From NCBI GenBank assembly GCA_002717285.1, contig PBDF01000002.1, positions 99,410 through 150,213 of the forward strand: a stretch of DNA of 50,804 bases. The letters run 5' to 3'. Shown here piece by piece: positions 11,347-20,433 of this stretch. The position numbers and the translations under genes were made by a program. Below the pieces are notes generated by a model that saw only the letters and a program-made list of their open reading frames with translations, searched no databases and was not told the origin of the DNA. The number at the start of each line of letters is the position of its first letter. Within the stretch, counting starts at the first letter, position 1. This stretch comes from Magnetovibrio sp. Lineage in GTDB: Bacteria; Pseudomonadota; Alphaproteobacteria; Rhodospirillales_A; JABHCV01.

Positions 11347-12012
11347 GTGTTTTATCGTCAGTCCCCAAATTATGATATGCGACCGCCAGGGGCTGTTATT
11401 GACATGGTAGTTATTCATTATACTGGAATGAGGAGTGCAAATGAAGCAATCGACAGGTTGTGTGATCCTCATAAAAGCGTAAGTGCACACTACGTTGTTC
11501 ATGAGGACGGGAGTATTTTACAACTGGTAGAGGAAGACCTTAGAGCATGGCATGCCGGTGATGCTTTCTGGCGGGGGAACAAAGATATAAATGCACGCTC
11601 AATTGGAATAGAGATGGTCAATCCTGGACATGAGTTTGGACTTGAACCTTTTTCGGATAAACAAATGGCTGCTCTAGAAATATTGGTTCTAGATATTCTT
11701 AAACGTTATCCCGTGCCCGGGCGAAATATTGTCGGTCATTCAGATGTGGCTCCTCGCCGCAAAGAGGACCCGGGAGAATTATTTGATTGGTTTCGATTGT
11801 ATAAAAACGGTATTGGTTTTTGGCCAGAAAACGTAAAAGGCAAAAAAATAAATAAACAACAAGCAAGCAAGTTACTTCAAAACTTTGGTTATGAGATTGA
11901 CGATTTTGTAAAAACCTTGGTAGCTTTTCAGCGTCACTTTAGGCCAACAAAAATTGACGGTGAGCTTGATATTGAAACAGTACAATTATTAAATGGCTTA
12001 GAGCAGTACTAA
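11347..12012 (+). CDS. N-acetylmuramoyl-L-alanine amidase (Amidase_2/AmpD family)
   Basis: A zinc amidase that cuts the bond between N-acetylmuramic acid and the peptide stem, acting in peptidoglycan turnover or recycling. The Amidase_2 fold spans about residues 15-145. Zinc ligands are likely H24 (VVIHYTG), H131 (VGHSDVAP) and D141, with E89 in the SIGIEM strand. A helical C-terminal part from about 165 has the look of a small peptidoglycan-binding domain. There is no signal peptide, which fits cytoplasmic AmpD-like recycling, although the added domain is more like AmiD. The GTG at 11347 directly abuts the djlA stop. Confidence 0.88.
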   Translation: MFYRQSPNYDMRPPGAVIDMVVIHYTGMRSANEAIDRLCDPHKSVSAHYVVHEDGSILQLVEEDLRAWHAGDAFWRGNKDINARSIGIEMVNPGHEFGLEPFSDKQMAALEILVLDILKRYPVPGRNIVGHSDVAPRRKEDPGELFDWFRLYKNGIGFWPENVKGKKINKQQASKLLQNFGYEIDDFVKTLVAFQRHFRPTKIDGELDIETVQLLNGLEQY

Positions 12013-12072
12013 GTCATTAAATATTCTGTTTGTGTTAAGTGATCGTATAGAAGGTCTTGTTGGTTTCGGGGC

Positions 12073-12101
12073 TTGACCTTAGGTTTAGTGTCATGTGATA
12101 A
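12073..12101 (+). promoter_or_regulatory. Sigma70-type promoter of rnpB
   Basis: TTGACC at 12073-12078 and TGATAA at 12096-12101 are separated by 17 bp. The predicted transcription start, about 7-9 bp past the -10 box, falls at 12108-12110. That is exactly where the P1 stem of the RNase P RNA begins, so box quality and RNA end agree independently. Confidence 0.7.
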
Positions 12102-12109
12102 AAGAAAAG

Positions 12110-12487
12110 CCAGACGGTTGGATGGTTGCGATTTCTATATGAAATCGAGGAAAGTCCGGGCTCCATGGAAACACGGTGCCGGTTAACGGCCGGCGGGGGC
12201 AACCCTAGGGAAAGTGCCGCAGAAAGAAGACCGCCAGCTTATTAGAGCAGGTAAGGGTGAAAGGGTGTGGTAAGAGCGCACCGCATTTTCGGTAACGAAA
12301 ATGGCATGGTAAACCCCACCGGGAGCAAGACCAAGTAGGGACGGCCGGTGGTTATGGGCCACGAGCGAGTTTTCGCGCTGCCGTCCGGGTGTGTCGCTTG
12401 AGGCGTTCGGTGACGGGCGTCCTAGATGAATAACCATCTATCGTAAATTCGTTTGCGAGGACAGAACCCGGCTTATAGACCGTCTGG
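12110..12487 (+). ncRNA. rnpB: RNase P RNA, bacterial type A
   Basis: The catalytic RNA of RNase P, which matures the 5' ends of tRNAs. The universally conserved 5' P4 region GAGGAAAGTCCGGGCTC is at 12147-12163 and its 3' partner ACAGAACCCGGCTTATAG is at 12461-12478. The ends pair as P1: CCAGACGG at 12110-12117 with CCGTCTGG at 12480-12487. Seven T residues follow (12488-12494), so P1 and the T-run probably also end transcription. The length of about 378 nt and the extra helices between the conserved parts fit type A. A 17-bp-spaced promoter lies directly upstream. Confidence 0.96.
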
Positions 12488-12565
12488 TTTTTTTATTAGA
12501 TGTCTACGAAGTTTAGTAAAAGCAGATTAAAGTGCTATAGAAATTGCCTACAAGGAAAATAGCAC

Positions 12566-15061
12566 ATGGTAAAGAATTCAGCTAAAAGGTCTAATAAAGT
12601 CAGGAAAATAAAAAGAAGTTCGAAGAGAACTTTGCAAAAAATTCCTGAAAAGCTTCAGGCTCTGCTATCCCAAGCTCTGCAGAATCATCAGCTCGGCCTG
12701 CTGGATCAGGCGATAATATCCTATCGTCAAATTCTTGCTTTGAAGCCAAGTTATGCGGATGCTAATCACTTACTGGGTGTCGCCCTGCATCAAAGAGGGG
12801 AACTAGAAGAAGCCGTAAGTTCAATTAAAAGAGCCATAAAGCGTGTGCCTGACAAACCTAGTTTTCATTGTAATCTTGGTAATGTCTTGAAAGATTTAGA
12901 ACTTTGGGATGATGCTATTAGCAGTTTTCGTAAGGCGCTTGCTTTGGATCCACAATACATCAACGCTCAAATTAATATAGGGAATGCCTTGAATCAGTTA
13001 GGTCGATACGATGAGTCTGGGCCATACTTGCAAAGGTCGATTGAGTTGAACCCTGACTCTTCCGAAGCCCACAATAATCTTGGGCTTATGTACCATGAGG
13101 GGTATGACTTTTTGGACGAGGCGGAAGAAAGTTTTGTTAAGGCTCTGTCTTTGGCCCCAGATTATATGGAGGCTCACTACAATCTTGGCAATCTATACAA
13201 TGCGCAAGGTCGGCTCGATAAGGCTTTGTCTAGTTACAGACATGCTATACGCATTAACTCAAACCACGCTAAAGCATATGGAAATATTGGTAATGTTTTC
13301 AAAAAACAAAATAGGTTTAATGATGCTATTGTTTCTTATGAAACTGCCCTGAGCCTTGATCCGACCTTCGTGGAAATGCACTACAATATAGGTCTTATAC
13401 ATTTAAGCAACGGCCAGATAGATGAAGCATTTAATTGCTTGCGACGTGCAGCCAAAAGTTGTCCTGAAAATGGTCTAATGTGGGCAACTTGGGCAGATAG
13501 CATCGTTTCATATAAATTCGAAAGATTTGATGAAAATTTACTGGGCGATTTGCGTGAACTTCTTAATCACCGGATGGTATCAACCAGTCGGCTTGCTTCA
13601 CCAATATTGAGGGCTCTTGCCCATGTTCAAGAATTTTCAGGGGCGATGAATTTGATATCTAAAAGCTCTGATATAAATTCAGTAATATATAAGGAATTAG
13701 CAGGTGACTTATCAAAAATACCCTTGTTAATCGAATTGATGGGCTTGTCTCCTATTGATGATACTGATGTTGAAAGAATGCTCACAAATTTGCGCCGGAT
13801 TATGATTCTTCAGTTGCCTGATGACGACCTCCATAGTTTGCCCTTTAGCGCAGCTTTGGCTCTTCACTGCTTTACGAATGAATATATTTTCACAAGCACA
13901 GAAAAGGAAAAAGAAGCTGTCAGTAGCCTTGAACTAAGAATCGTAAAGATGCTAGAAAATAATTTACCTGTACCGCCTCTTTGGATCGTTGCGTTGGGTG
14001 CGTATCGTGCCCTTCATGAATACGCATGGGCAGATAAGCTGTTGACACTTAGTTGGCCTGACACAATAGTATCTGTCATCAACCATCAGGTTAAAAACCC
14101 AAAAGAGGAGCGGGCCCTCGAAGCAAGAATTAGCTCGTTTAATAGCATTACTGACAGCGTCTCAAAAGCTGTTCGTGAACAATATGAAGCTAATCCCTAT
14201 CCACGTTGGATAAAGATAGGCTTGCCTCAAAAAGGGAAGTCTATTGCTCAGGTGTTGCGTGATATTCAATTACCTATAATTCCAGAAACAAGAAATATAC
14301 AGAAGAATCCTGATGTCCTAATTGCTGGTTGTGGTACTGGCCAGCAATCAATTACTTCTGCCCTGAGATTTGCTAATTCTAAAGTCACGGCTATTGATTT
14401 AAGTCTTAAAAGTTTGGCTTACGCAGTCAGAAAAGCTCAAGAGTTAGATCTTCCGCAAATTGATCATATCCAAGGTGATATTATGGAGCTTCCTAACTTG
14501 CAACGTCAGTTTGATATAATTGAATGCACTGGAGTGCTTCACCATTTAGAGGACCCCATAGCCGGTTGGCGAATTTTGCTAAATCACTTACGCCGTGACG
14601 GTCTTCTAAAAATTGGTCTCTATAGTAAAATTGCACGTCGTTCAATAACCAAAGCTCAGTTACTGATAAAAGAGAACAGCTACTCGTCAACTGTCGAGGA
14701 CATACGAAAATGCCGGCATAAGTTGATCAGTTCGTCAAAGGAAGAAAATTCAGAATTCTCTGAGATATTGAAGTCTAGTGACTTCTACTCAGTAAGCGGA
14801 TGTCGCGACCTTTTGTTTCATGTACAAGAACATCAGTTTACTATTCCGCAAATTGAAGAGATTTTGCAGGGGCTTTGTCTCGATTTTCTGGGTTTTGAAA
14901 TAGCAGATCAGACTATTATAAGAAAATTTAGGACGACTTTCCCACAATATGAAATGTTAGCCTCTTTGAACTCATGGCATCAGTTTGAAACGGATAACCC
15001 ATCTACGTTCGCTGGAATGTATCAGTTTTGGTGTCGAAAAGGAGTTAAAGAATCAGCATAG
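12566..15061 (+). CDS. TPR-repeat protein fused to a SAM-dependent methyltransferase
   Basis: An 831-residue two-part protein. After a very basic N-terminal tail (about 1-25), tandem tetratricopeptide repeats run from about 35 to 310, with repeated N-A---LG and A----A-L-P consensus positions. A central region (about 310-560) is unassigned. A class I methyltransferase domain begins near 580, with the SAM-binding motif VLIAGCGTGQQS, an acidic end of strand 2 (TAIDLS) and motif IV-like IIECTGVLHHL. TPR-methyltransferase fusions are known from bacterial genomes but the substrate is not; protein or glycan modification is a guess. A ribosome binding site (AAGGAAA) precedes the ATG. It lies alone between rnpB and the division cluster. 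Confidence 0.85.
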   Translation: MVKNSAKRSNKVRKIKRSSKRTLQKIPEKLQALLSQALQNHQLGLLDQAIISYRQILALKPSYADANHLLGVALHQRGELEEAVSSIKRAIKRVPDKPSFHCNLGNVLKDLELWDDAISSFRKALALDPQYINAQINIGNALNQLGRYDESGPYLQRSIELNPDSSEAHNNLGLMYHEGYDFLDEAEESFVKALSLAPDYMEAHYNLGNLYNAQGRLDKALSSYRHAIRINSNHAKAYGNIGNVFKKQNRFNDAIVSYETALSLDPTFVEMHYNIGLIHLSNGQIDEAFNCLRRAAKSCPENGLMWATWADSIVSYKFERFDENLLGDLRELLNHRMVSTSRLASPILRALAHVQEFSGAMNLISKSSDINSVIYKELAGDLSKIPLLIELMGLSPIDDTDVERMLTNLRRIMILQLPDDDLHSLPFSAALALHCFTNEYIFTSTEKEKEAVSSLELRIVKMLENNLPVPPLWIVALGAYRALHEYAWADKLLTLSWPDTIVSVINHQVKNPKEERALEARISSFNSITDSVSKAVREQYEANPYPRWIKIGLPQKGKSIAQVLRDIQLPIIPETRNIQKNPDVLIAGCGTGQQSITSALRFANSKVTAIDLSLKSLAYAVRKAQELDLPQIDHIQGDIMELPNLQRQFDIIECTGVLHHLEDPIAGWRILLNHLRRDGLLKIGLYSKIARRSITKAQLLIKENSYSSTVEDIRKCRHKLISSSKEENSEFSEILKSSDFYSVSGCRDLLFHVQEHQFTIPQIEEILQGLCLDFLGFEIADQTIIRKFRTTFPQYEMLASLNSWHQFETDNPSTFAGMYQFWCRKGVKESA

Positions 15062-15211
15062 CTTTTTAGGCATCTTAGACACCCATTATCTTAACCTAAT
15101 AGGCTGTCGGTTGTATTCGGTGGTTGAAAAAAACATTGTCTATTTTTAGGAAGATTTTATAAATTTTTTTCATTGTTTTTATCTACGTAAACACTTTATT
15201 AAGCCTATAAA

Positions 15212-15281
15212 ACCCATAATCTGGCATTGCTTCCCATACTGTCCCATGTTATCCCATAATATCCCGTCTGGCGTAATGGGA
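15212..15281. promoter_or_regulatory. MraZ operator: phased TCCCA boxes upstream of mraZ
   Basis: TCCCAT occurs at 15232-15237, 15242-15247 and 15252-15257, and TCCCGT at 15262-15267, each exactly 10 bp apart. ACCCAT at 15212-15217 is in the same phase, two turns upstream, while the intermediate position (15222-15227) reads TGGCAT. An inverted copy, ATGGGA, is at 15276-15281. Read on the other strand these are TGGGA boxes with 5-bp spacers, which is the known form of MraZ binding sites (TGGGN-N5) that autoregulate dcw operons. A TTGACA -35-like box lies downstream at 15318-15323 without a convincing -10. GANTC sites occur at 15311-15315 and 15383-15387. The rest of the 15062-15391 gap shows nothing clear. 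Confidence 0.8.
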
Positions 15282-15391
15282 AAAACAGGGTTTTGTGTGG
15301 TAGTTAATTTGATTCTTTTGACAAGACTATGTCAGTCAAAATCCGAGGTACTGGGTTGAGTTGCAAAGTAAAATAATATCGTGAGTCAAAG

Positions 15392-15865
15392 ATGGCGCTC
15401 TTAATAGGCAGATACGTAAATAAGATTGACAAAAAAGGGCGCGTGTCTGTGCCTAAAGCTTTTCGTGATAATTTTGTGCACGAAAATTTTAATGGTCTTT
15501 ATATTTATCCTTCCATTCGTTTTGAAGCCATTGAAGCTTGTGGTGAGAGTTATTTTCTTAGATTAACCCAACACCTTAATGATAGTTTAGAAAAGTTTTC
15601 TCCTGAACAAGACGATCTCCTGATTGCTATTTTAGATAATGCCCATGCACTCCCTTTCGACCCTGAAGGACGTGTTGTGATTCCCATTGAATTACTTGAA
15701 ATGGCAGGAGTATCCGGAGAGGCGCGATTTGTTGGGCGTGCAGATTATTTCCAGATCTGGGATCCCAAGTCACACGAAGAACACCGTTATAAAGGGCTAA
15801 GGCAAGCCCGTGAGCGAGCCGTAACTCTTCCACCCCGTCGTGGTTCTTCTGGCGAGGTTTTATGA
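15392..15865 (+). CDS. mraZ: Transcriptional regulator MraZ
   Basis: The first gene of the division and cell wall cluster, encoding an AbrB-like DNA-binding protein that binds phased boxes in its own promoter. The 157 residues contain the two MraZ repeats: N-terminal NKIDKKGRVSVPKAFRD (about 11-27) and a second LPFDPEGRVVIPIELLEMAG copy (about 87-106). Both carry the conserved GRV.[VI]P core. The stop overlaps the ATG of rsmH (ATGA). The phased TCCCA array 125-180 bp upstream is its probable operator. Confidence 0.96.
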   Translation: MALLIGRYVNKIDKKGRVSVPKAFRDNFVHENFNGLYIYPSIRFEAIEACGESYFLRLTQHLNDSLEKFSPEQDDLLIAILDNAHALPFDPEGRVVIPIELLEMAGVSGEARFVGRADYFQIWDPKSHEEHRYKGLRQARERAVTLPPRRGSSGEVL

Positions 15866-16851
15866 TGGCAGTTTTCAAAAAAGCTTCTGCTCATACACCA
15901 GTATTACTAAGTGAAGTGTTAGAAGTCCTCTGTCCTCGCAATGGTGCGATTTATTTAGACGGGACCTTTGGAGCTGGTGGCTACTCAACAGCCATATTAG
16001 AATCTGCTAATTGTCAAGTATTTGGTATAGATCGTGACCCTAGTGCAGTCAAAATTGGCAATTCACTTGCCAAGAGATATACGGGTCGTCTTTGTCTTTT
16101 ACAGGGCTGTTATGGCAACATGGTCAATTTAATGGCGGAGAGAGGTGTAGATAAAGTTGACGGTATAGCTCTTGATATTGGTGTTTCATCAATGCAAATA
16201 GATGATGTCCAACGTGGATTTTCTTTTCGCACATGTGGCCCTTTAGATATGCGAATGGGTATACAGGCAGACGCTACTGCTGCTGAAGTGGTAAACACTT
16301 TGAGCGAGGATGACCTCAATCAAATTATTTACACCTATGGGGATGAGCGTGCATCTCGAAGTATTGCTGCAGCAATCGTTAAGTACAGAGTTAATCAACC
16401 ATTTACTACAACTGGGCAATTGGCTGGATTGGTGCGGCGTATAGTAAAAAAATCAAAGGATGGGCTAGACCCTGCTACTAGAACTTTTCAAGCTTTACGT
16501 ATTTACGTTAATGATGAAATTGGAGAGCTTTCTAGGGGTCTTGCAGCAGCTGAACAGCTACTTAATCCGGGTGGAAGACTTGCTGTGGTCTCATTTCATT
16601 CATTAGAAGATCGTAAAGTGAAGAAATTTCTACGAAGCCGCTCAGGTCAAGGTTCGAATCAGTCGCGACATTTACCAAGATCAATTAATTTCGAGAGGCC
16701 ACCCAGTTTTAATTTGCTTAAGCGTGGAATTATCAAGCCTAGTAAGGAGGAAATTGCTGTTAATCCACGTGCGCGTTCAGCCAAGCTCAGGGCGGCGGAA
16801 CGAACAAATTTTTCGCCCTGGCCTGGAGACAATACTGAAATAGCCGCTTAA
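15862..16851 (+). CDS. rsmH: 16S rRNA m4C1402 methyltransferase RsmH (MraW)
   Basis: This SAM-dependent enzyme N4-methylates C1402 in the decoding centre of 16S rRNA. The 329-residue protein has HTPVLLSEVLEVL at its start, the SAM motif LDGTFGAGGYS (about 32-42), ALDIGVSSMQIDD (about 98-110), and VVSFHSLEDRKVK near 245-257. It overlaps the mraZ stop by ATGA; a second ATG immediately follows, so the true start may be one codon later. ftsL begins 18 bp downstream behind a good GGAGAAGGAGG ribosome binding site. Confidence 0.97.
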   Translation: MMAVFKKASAHTPVLLSEVLEVLCPRNGAIYLDGTFGAGGYSTAILESANCQVFGIDRDPSAVKIGNSLAKRYTGRLCLLQGCYGNMVNLMAERGVDKVDGIALDIGVSSMQIDDVQRGFSFRTCGPLDMRMGIQADATAAEVVNTLSEDDLNQIIYTYGDERASRSIAAAIVKYRVNQPFTTTGQLAGLVRRIVKKSKDGLDPATRTFQALRIYVNDEIGELSRGLAAAEQLLNPGGRLAVVSFHSLEDRKVKKFLRSRSGQGSNQSRHLPRSINFERPPSFNLLKRGIIKPSKEEIAVNPRARSAKLRAAERTNFSPWPGDNTEIAA

Positions 16852-16869
16852 GGGAGAAGGAGGAAAAAC

Positions 16870-17223
16870 ATGCGTCACACAACATTATTATTCCTGCTTA
16901 TCGCTGGGGCCATAAGCATTGTTCTATTTTCGGTAAAATATCAAGTGCAGGATTTAGAAGATGAACTAGGAAGATTAAATAGGTCTATCACCTTGGAAGG
17001 GCAGTCCATTCATGTTCTAAAAGCGGAATGGAGTCTTCTTAACAATCCTGAAAGATTAGGGAGACTAGCTCGTTGGCATCTTGGAATGCGACCAATTGAT
17101 CCAGCTCAGCTGACAAATTTTGAAGGCTTGGAACGTCTTGAATTAGCTCATTCAATTAGAACAAAAGTTAATACGTCTTTTATTGCTCCACTTGTTCATA
17201 GCGAAGAGCAGACTATACCATGA
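16870..17223 (+). CDS. ftsL: Cell division protein FtsL
   Basis: A small bitopic membrane protein of 117 residues, part of the septal FtsQLB complex that activates FtsWI. One transmembrane segment (about 4-21) is followed by a short periplasmic coiled coil (about 23-50, leucine-spaced) and the conserved NNPERLGRLARWHLGM segment (about 58-73). FtsL proteins are poorly conserved, so position between rsmH and ftsI carries much of the weight. It overlaps ftsI by ATGA. Confidence 0.88.
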   Translation: MRHTTLLFLLIAGAISIVLFSVKYQVQDLEDELGRLNRSITLEGQSIHVLKAEWSLLNNPERLGRLARWHLGMRPIDPAQLTNFEGLERLELAHSIRTKVNTSFIAPLVHSEEQTIP

Positions 17224-18995
17224 AAGAAAACTATTTTTATGAAATCCAATCCAAGGAACTCCGTTCTCGCAAAATGCCTGTGAATGAGACGTTCAGTTTA
17301 GATGAAAATGTAAAACAAGCCCTGGAAACCGGACGCAATCGTTTATTGGTGACTGGTGTTATGTTTATGATTGTATTTGTAACCATTGCAATCCGTCTTA
17401 TTGAGTTAAGTGCATTTGGTGTTGGCAAACAAGCTCAGTTCTCTCTCAATATTCCAACTGTTAACCTTGCAGCTGAACGATCAGATATTATCGATCGTAA
17501 TGGCATTGTATTAGCCACATCATTACCAACCGCTTCACTTTATGCGGATCCAAAAGACATATTAAATCCTGAGGAAACCGCAGATAAGTTGGCCGGTGTA
17601 TTTTCTGAATTAAATCCACAGGAATTGCTTATAAAACTGAAGTCAAAATCACGTTTTGTTTGGATTAACCGCACCCTAACACCAGAGGAACAGTATGCAG
17701 TAATTGCTCTCGGTCTACCGGGAATTTTCTTCCGTCGTGGTGAGCAACGTGTTTATCCCCACGGACGTGAGGCGGCGCATGTTTTGGGGCTTACTGATAT
17801 CGACGGCAAGGGAATCGCAGGAATAGAAAAATATTTTGCCACAAGCTTAAATAAAGGTGGTGAGCCTTTGCAGTTGTCTGTCGACGTCCGGATACAGAGC
17901 TTGTTTAGACAAGAGTTGGATTTGGCCATGGAGGAGTTTCAGGCACGTGGTGCAGCAGGCGTAATTCTTGATGTTAATACGGGAGAGGTGATCTCTATGG
18001 TTTCCTTGCCTGATTTCGATCCCAACAACCATGATAGTTTGCTTGGCAGTGTCGGCTTTAATAGTGTGACTAAGGGCGTTTATGAGATGGGTTCTGCTTT
18101 TAAGTTATTTACAACTGCTATGGCCTTAGATACTGGAACAGTTGGCCTCAAAGATGGTTACGATGCATCAAAGCCAATCAAAATTTCGCGTTTCATTATC
18201 AAAGACTATCACGGTAAAAACCGTTGGTTAACTGTTCCTGAAATACTTATTCACTCATCAAATATAGGTGCAGCAAAGATGTCCCTAGATGTGGGAACAA
18301 AGACACAGAAATATTATCTTGACCAGTTGGGCTTATTGCAGCCCTTGAATATTGAATTGCCAGAGATTGGCCAGCCCCAATATCCCAGTAGGTGGGGTGA
18401 TATTTCAACTATGACAATTTCATATGGCCATGGTATTTCCGTAAGCCCACTTCAGTTGGCTTGGGCAGTAAGTACCTTGGTTAACGGTGGCAAACGCATG
18501 CCACTGAGTTTGCTCAAACACCATTCTTTAGAGCCGCCAGTCGGAACGAGAGTGCTTTCTGAAGAAACATCTTTACAGATGCGCAAACTGATGCATCTGG
18601 TAGTGACCGATGGTACTGGAAAAAAAGCTGCTGCACCGGGATACTTGGTTGGCGGCAAAACTGGTACGGCGGAGAAGCAAGTAAATGGTGGCTATGATAA
18701 GAAATCCTTGAGATCCTCTTTCGTAGGGGCATTTCCTATGGATAAACCCCGCTATGTTATTTTGGCAATGCTTGATGAGCCAAAAGGAACAGATCGAACA
18801 TCCGATTACGCAACCGGGGGCTGGGTCGCTGCCCCAATCATAAGTCGATTGGTATCTCGTATGGCAACCTTACTAGGAATCTTGCCACGTTTTATGGATG
18901 GCCCCAGCAATAACCCCACAAAAATCACGCCTCGTGCAGCATCCCTAGGTTTAAACTCTACAAGTGGTGGAGGATATAATAGTGCGGCTTTTTGA
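17220..18995 (+). CDS. ftsI: Peptidoglycan transpeptidase FtsI (PBP3)
   Basis: The septum-specific class B penicillin-binding protein that crosslinks new peptidoglycan during division. The 591-residue chain has a cytoplasmic N-terminus, one transmembrane segment (about 41-63), a pedestal domain starting with AERSDIIDRNG (about 85-95), and the transpeptidase domain. Active-site motifs are SAFK (nucleophile S292, K295), SSN (346-348) and KTGTA (480-484). The C-terminus overlaps the start of murE. The ATG overlaps the ftsL stop. Confidence 0.97.
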   Translation: MKENYFYEIQSKELRSRKMPVNETFSLDENVKQALETGRNRLLVTGVMFMIVFVTIAIRLIELSAFGVGKQAQFSLNIPTVNLAAERSDIIDRNGIVLATSLPTASLYADPKDILNPEETADKLAGVFSELNPQELLIKLKSKSRFVWINRTLTPEEQYAVIALGLPGIFFRRGEQRVYPHGREAAHVLGLTDIDGKGIAGIEKYFATSLNKGGEPLQLSVDVRIQSLFRQELDLAMEEFQARGAAGVILDVNTGEVISMVSLPDFDPNNHDSLLGSVGFNSVTKGVYEMGSAFKLFTTAMALDTGTVGLKDGYDASKPIKISRFIIKDYHGKNRWLTVPEILIHSSNIGAAKMSLDVGTKTQKYYLDQLGLLQPLNIELPEIGQPQYPSRWGDISTMTISYGHGISVSPLQLAWAVSTLVNGGKRMPLSLLKHHSLEPPVGTRVLSEETSLQMRKLMHLVVTDGTGKKAAAPGYLVGGKTGTAEKQVNGGYDKKSLRSSFVGAFPMDKPRYVILAMLDEPKGTDRTSDYATGGWVAAPIISRLVSRMATLLGILPRFMDGPSNNPTKITPRAASLGLNSTSGGGYNSAAF

Positions 18996-20433
18996 TTTAC
19001 TGGAGGGAGATCCGCAACAATTGAATAACATTTCAAACTTAGAGGATATGGAAATAACGGGGCTAACGTGCGACTCACGGAAAGTTAATCCAGGCTATCT
19101 TTTTGTCGCCATTCCTGGTTTTCGTAGAGACGGCTGCAATTACATTGCTGATGCTTTTAAACGTGGTGCTAGGGCAGTTCTGGCACCTGCAGGAACATCT
19201 TTTTATGGAGATTTAGCGTTTATTACCTCTGAAAATACTCGGCAAAGCTACGCCTACATGGCTTCTCAATTTTTTGGTCAGCAGCCTCCAAAAATTGCCG
19301 CTATAACCGGTACAAATGGTAAGACCTCAGTTGTATCATTTATCCGTCAAATATGGGATAGTCTTGGTCACCGAGCGGCTAGTATAGGTACTTTAGGAGT
19401 AGATGCACCTGGTTATCAAATTAGTAGGGGGCTGACAACTCCAGACCCTGCAGATTTGCATGAGTGTTTGGCTCTTTTAAAAGGGCGGAGTGTTGATAAT
19501 GTAGCCTTAGAAGCATCTTCTCATGGTCTTGATCAACATCGGCTTGACGGTGTCAATATTACCATAGCGGGATTTACTAATTTAAGTCGTGATCATATGG
19601 ACTATCATGGGTCAGAGGAAAACTACTTATCTGCCAAACAGCGGCTATTTAGTGAAGTATTGGCGAAGGGTGGAGTATCTGTATTAAACGCAGATAGTGA
19701 AGCTTACTCAGTTTTATCAGAGTCGGTTCCGGGTCGTGAGATTAGTTACGGCCGTAGAGGAAAAGATATACGCCTTGATAGCATAAAGATTTTTGAAAAA
19801 GGCCAGAATCTCTCGCTATGTGTAATGGGTGTTTCTTATAATGTTACTTTTCCTTTGGTAGGTTTATTTCAGGTAGAAAATGCTCTCTGCGCACTTGGTA
19901 TTGCCCTTGCTGGCGGAGCAGATGTAGAGGCTTCTGTAAAGGCATTAGAGAATTTGCATGGAGTCCCAGGTCGTTTGCAACACATTGGAGACAAACCCGA
20001 TGGAGCTGCTATTTTTGTAGATTTTGCCCATACACCTGAAGCCTTAGCAACTGTTTTAAAAACATTACGTCCGCACACTGACGGAAATTTAAATTTAGTT
20101 TTTGGCTGTGGTGGTGAGCGAGACCCTGGCAAGCGTCCAGAAATGGGACGGGTTGCCAGTCAACTGGCTGATAACATAATTATAACTGATGATAATCCGC
20201 GTAATGAAGATGCAAATATTATCCGCTCTCAGTCTCTTGCTACCTGCCCGGCTGCCGTGGAAATAAGTGATCGAGCACAAGCTATCAAGACGGCAATTAT
20301 TCAGTTGCGAAAAGGTGATGCTCTTGTCGTTGCAGGAAAAGGACACGAAACAGGTCAGATCATTAGAGAGGTGGAATATCCCTTTAATGATGCAGACGAA
20401 ATTTCTGCTGTTCTTGAGGGAATTCGGACATGA
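18982..20433 (+). CDS. murE: UDP-MurNAc-L-Ala-D-Glu:meso-DAP ligase MurE
   Basis: Adds the third amino acid to the peptidoglycan stem. The ATP site is GTNGKT (about 110-115). DDNPRNE (about 403-409) has the DNPR signature of ligases that use meso-diaminopimelate rather than lysine. I chose GTG at 18982 because GGAGG at 18969-18973 is correctly spaced from it; an upstream in-frame GTG at 18964 has no such site. The chosen start gives 483 residues and overlaps the 3' end of ftsI by 14 bp. It overlaps murF by ATGA. Confidence 0.95.
   Translation: MRLFDLLEGDPQQLNNISNLEDMEITGLTCDSRKVNPGYLFVAIPGFRRDGCNYIADAFKRGARAVLAPAGTSFYGDLAFITSENTRQSYAYMASQFFGQQPPKIAAITGTNGKTSVVSFIRQIWDSLGHRAASIGTLGVDAPGYQISRGLTTPDPADLHECLALLKGRSVDNVALEASSHGLDQHRLDGVNITIAGFTNLSRDHMDYHGSEENYLSAKQRLFSEVLAKGGVSVLNADSEAYSVLSESVPGREISYGRRGKDIRLDSIKIFEKGQNLSLCVMGVSYNVTFPLVGLFQVENALCALGIALAGGADVEASVKALENLHGVPGRLQHIGDKPDGAAIFVDFAHTPEALATVLKTLRPHTDGNLNLVFGCGGERDPGKRPEMGRVASQLADNIIITDDNPRNEDANIIRSQSLATCPAAVEISDRAQAIKTAIIQLRKGDALVVAGKGHETGQIIREVEYPFNDADEISAVLEGIRT

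Noticed and set aside
12183..12437. Minus-strand open frame of 84 codons
   Set aside because: It lies entirely inside the RNase P RNA gene and reads structured RNA sequence; no ribosome binding site.
15318..15346. Complete sigma70 promoter for mraZ
   Set aside because: TTGACA at 15318-15323 is a perfect -35 box, but no acceptable -10 lies 16-18 bp downstream.
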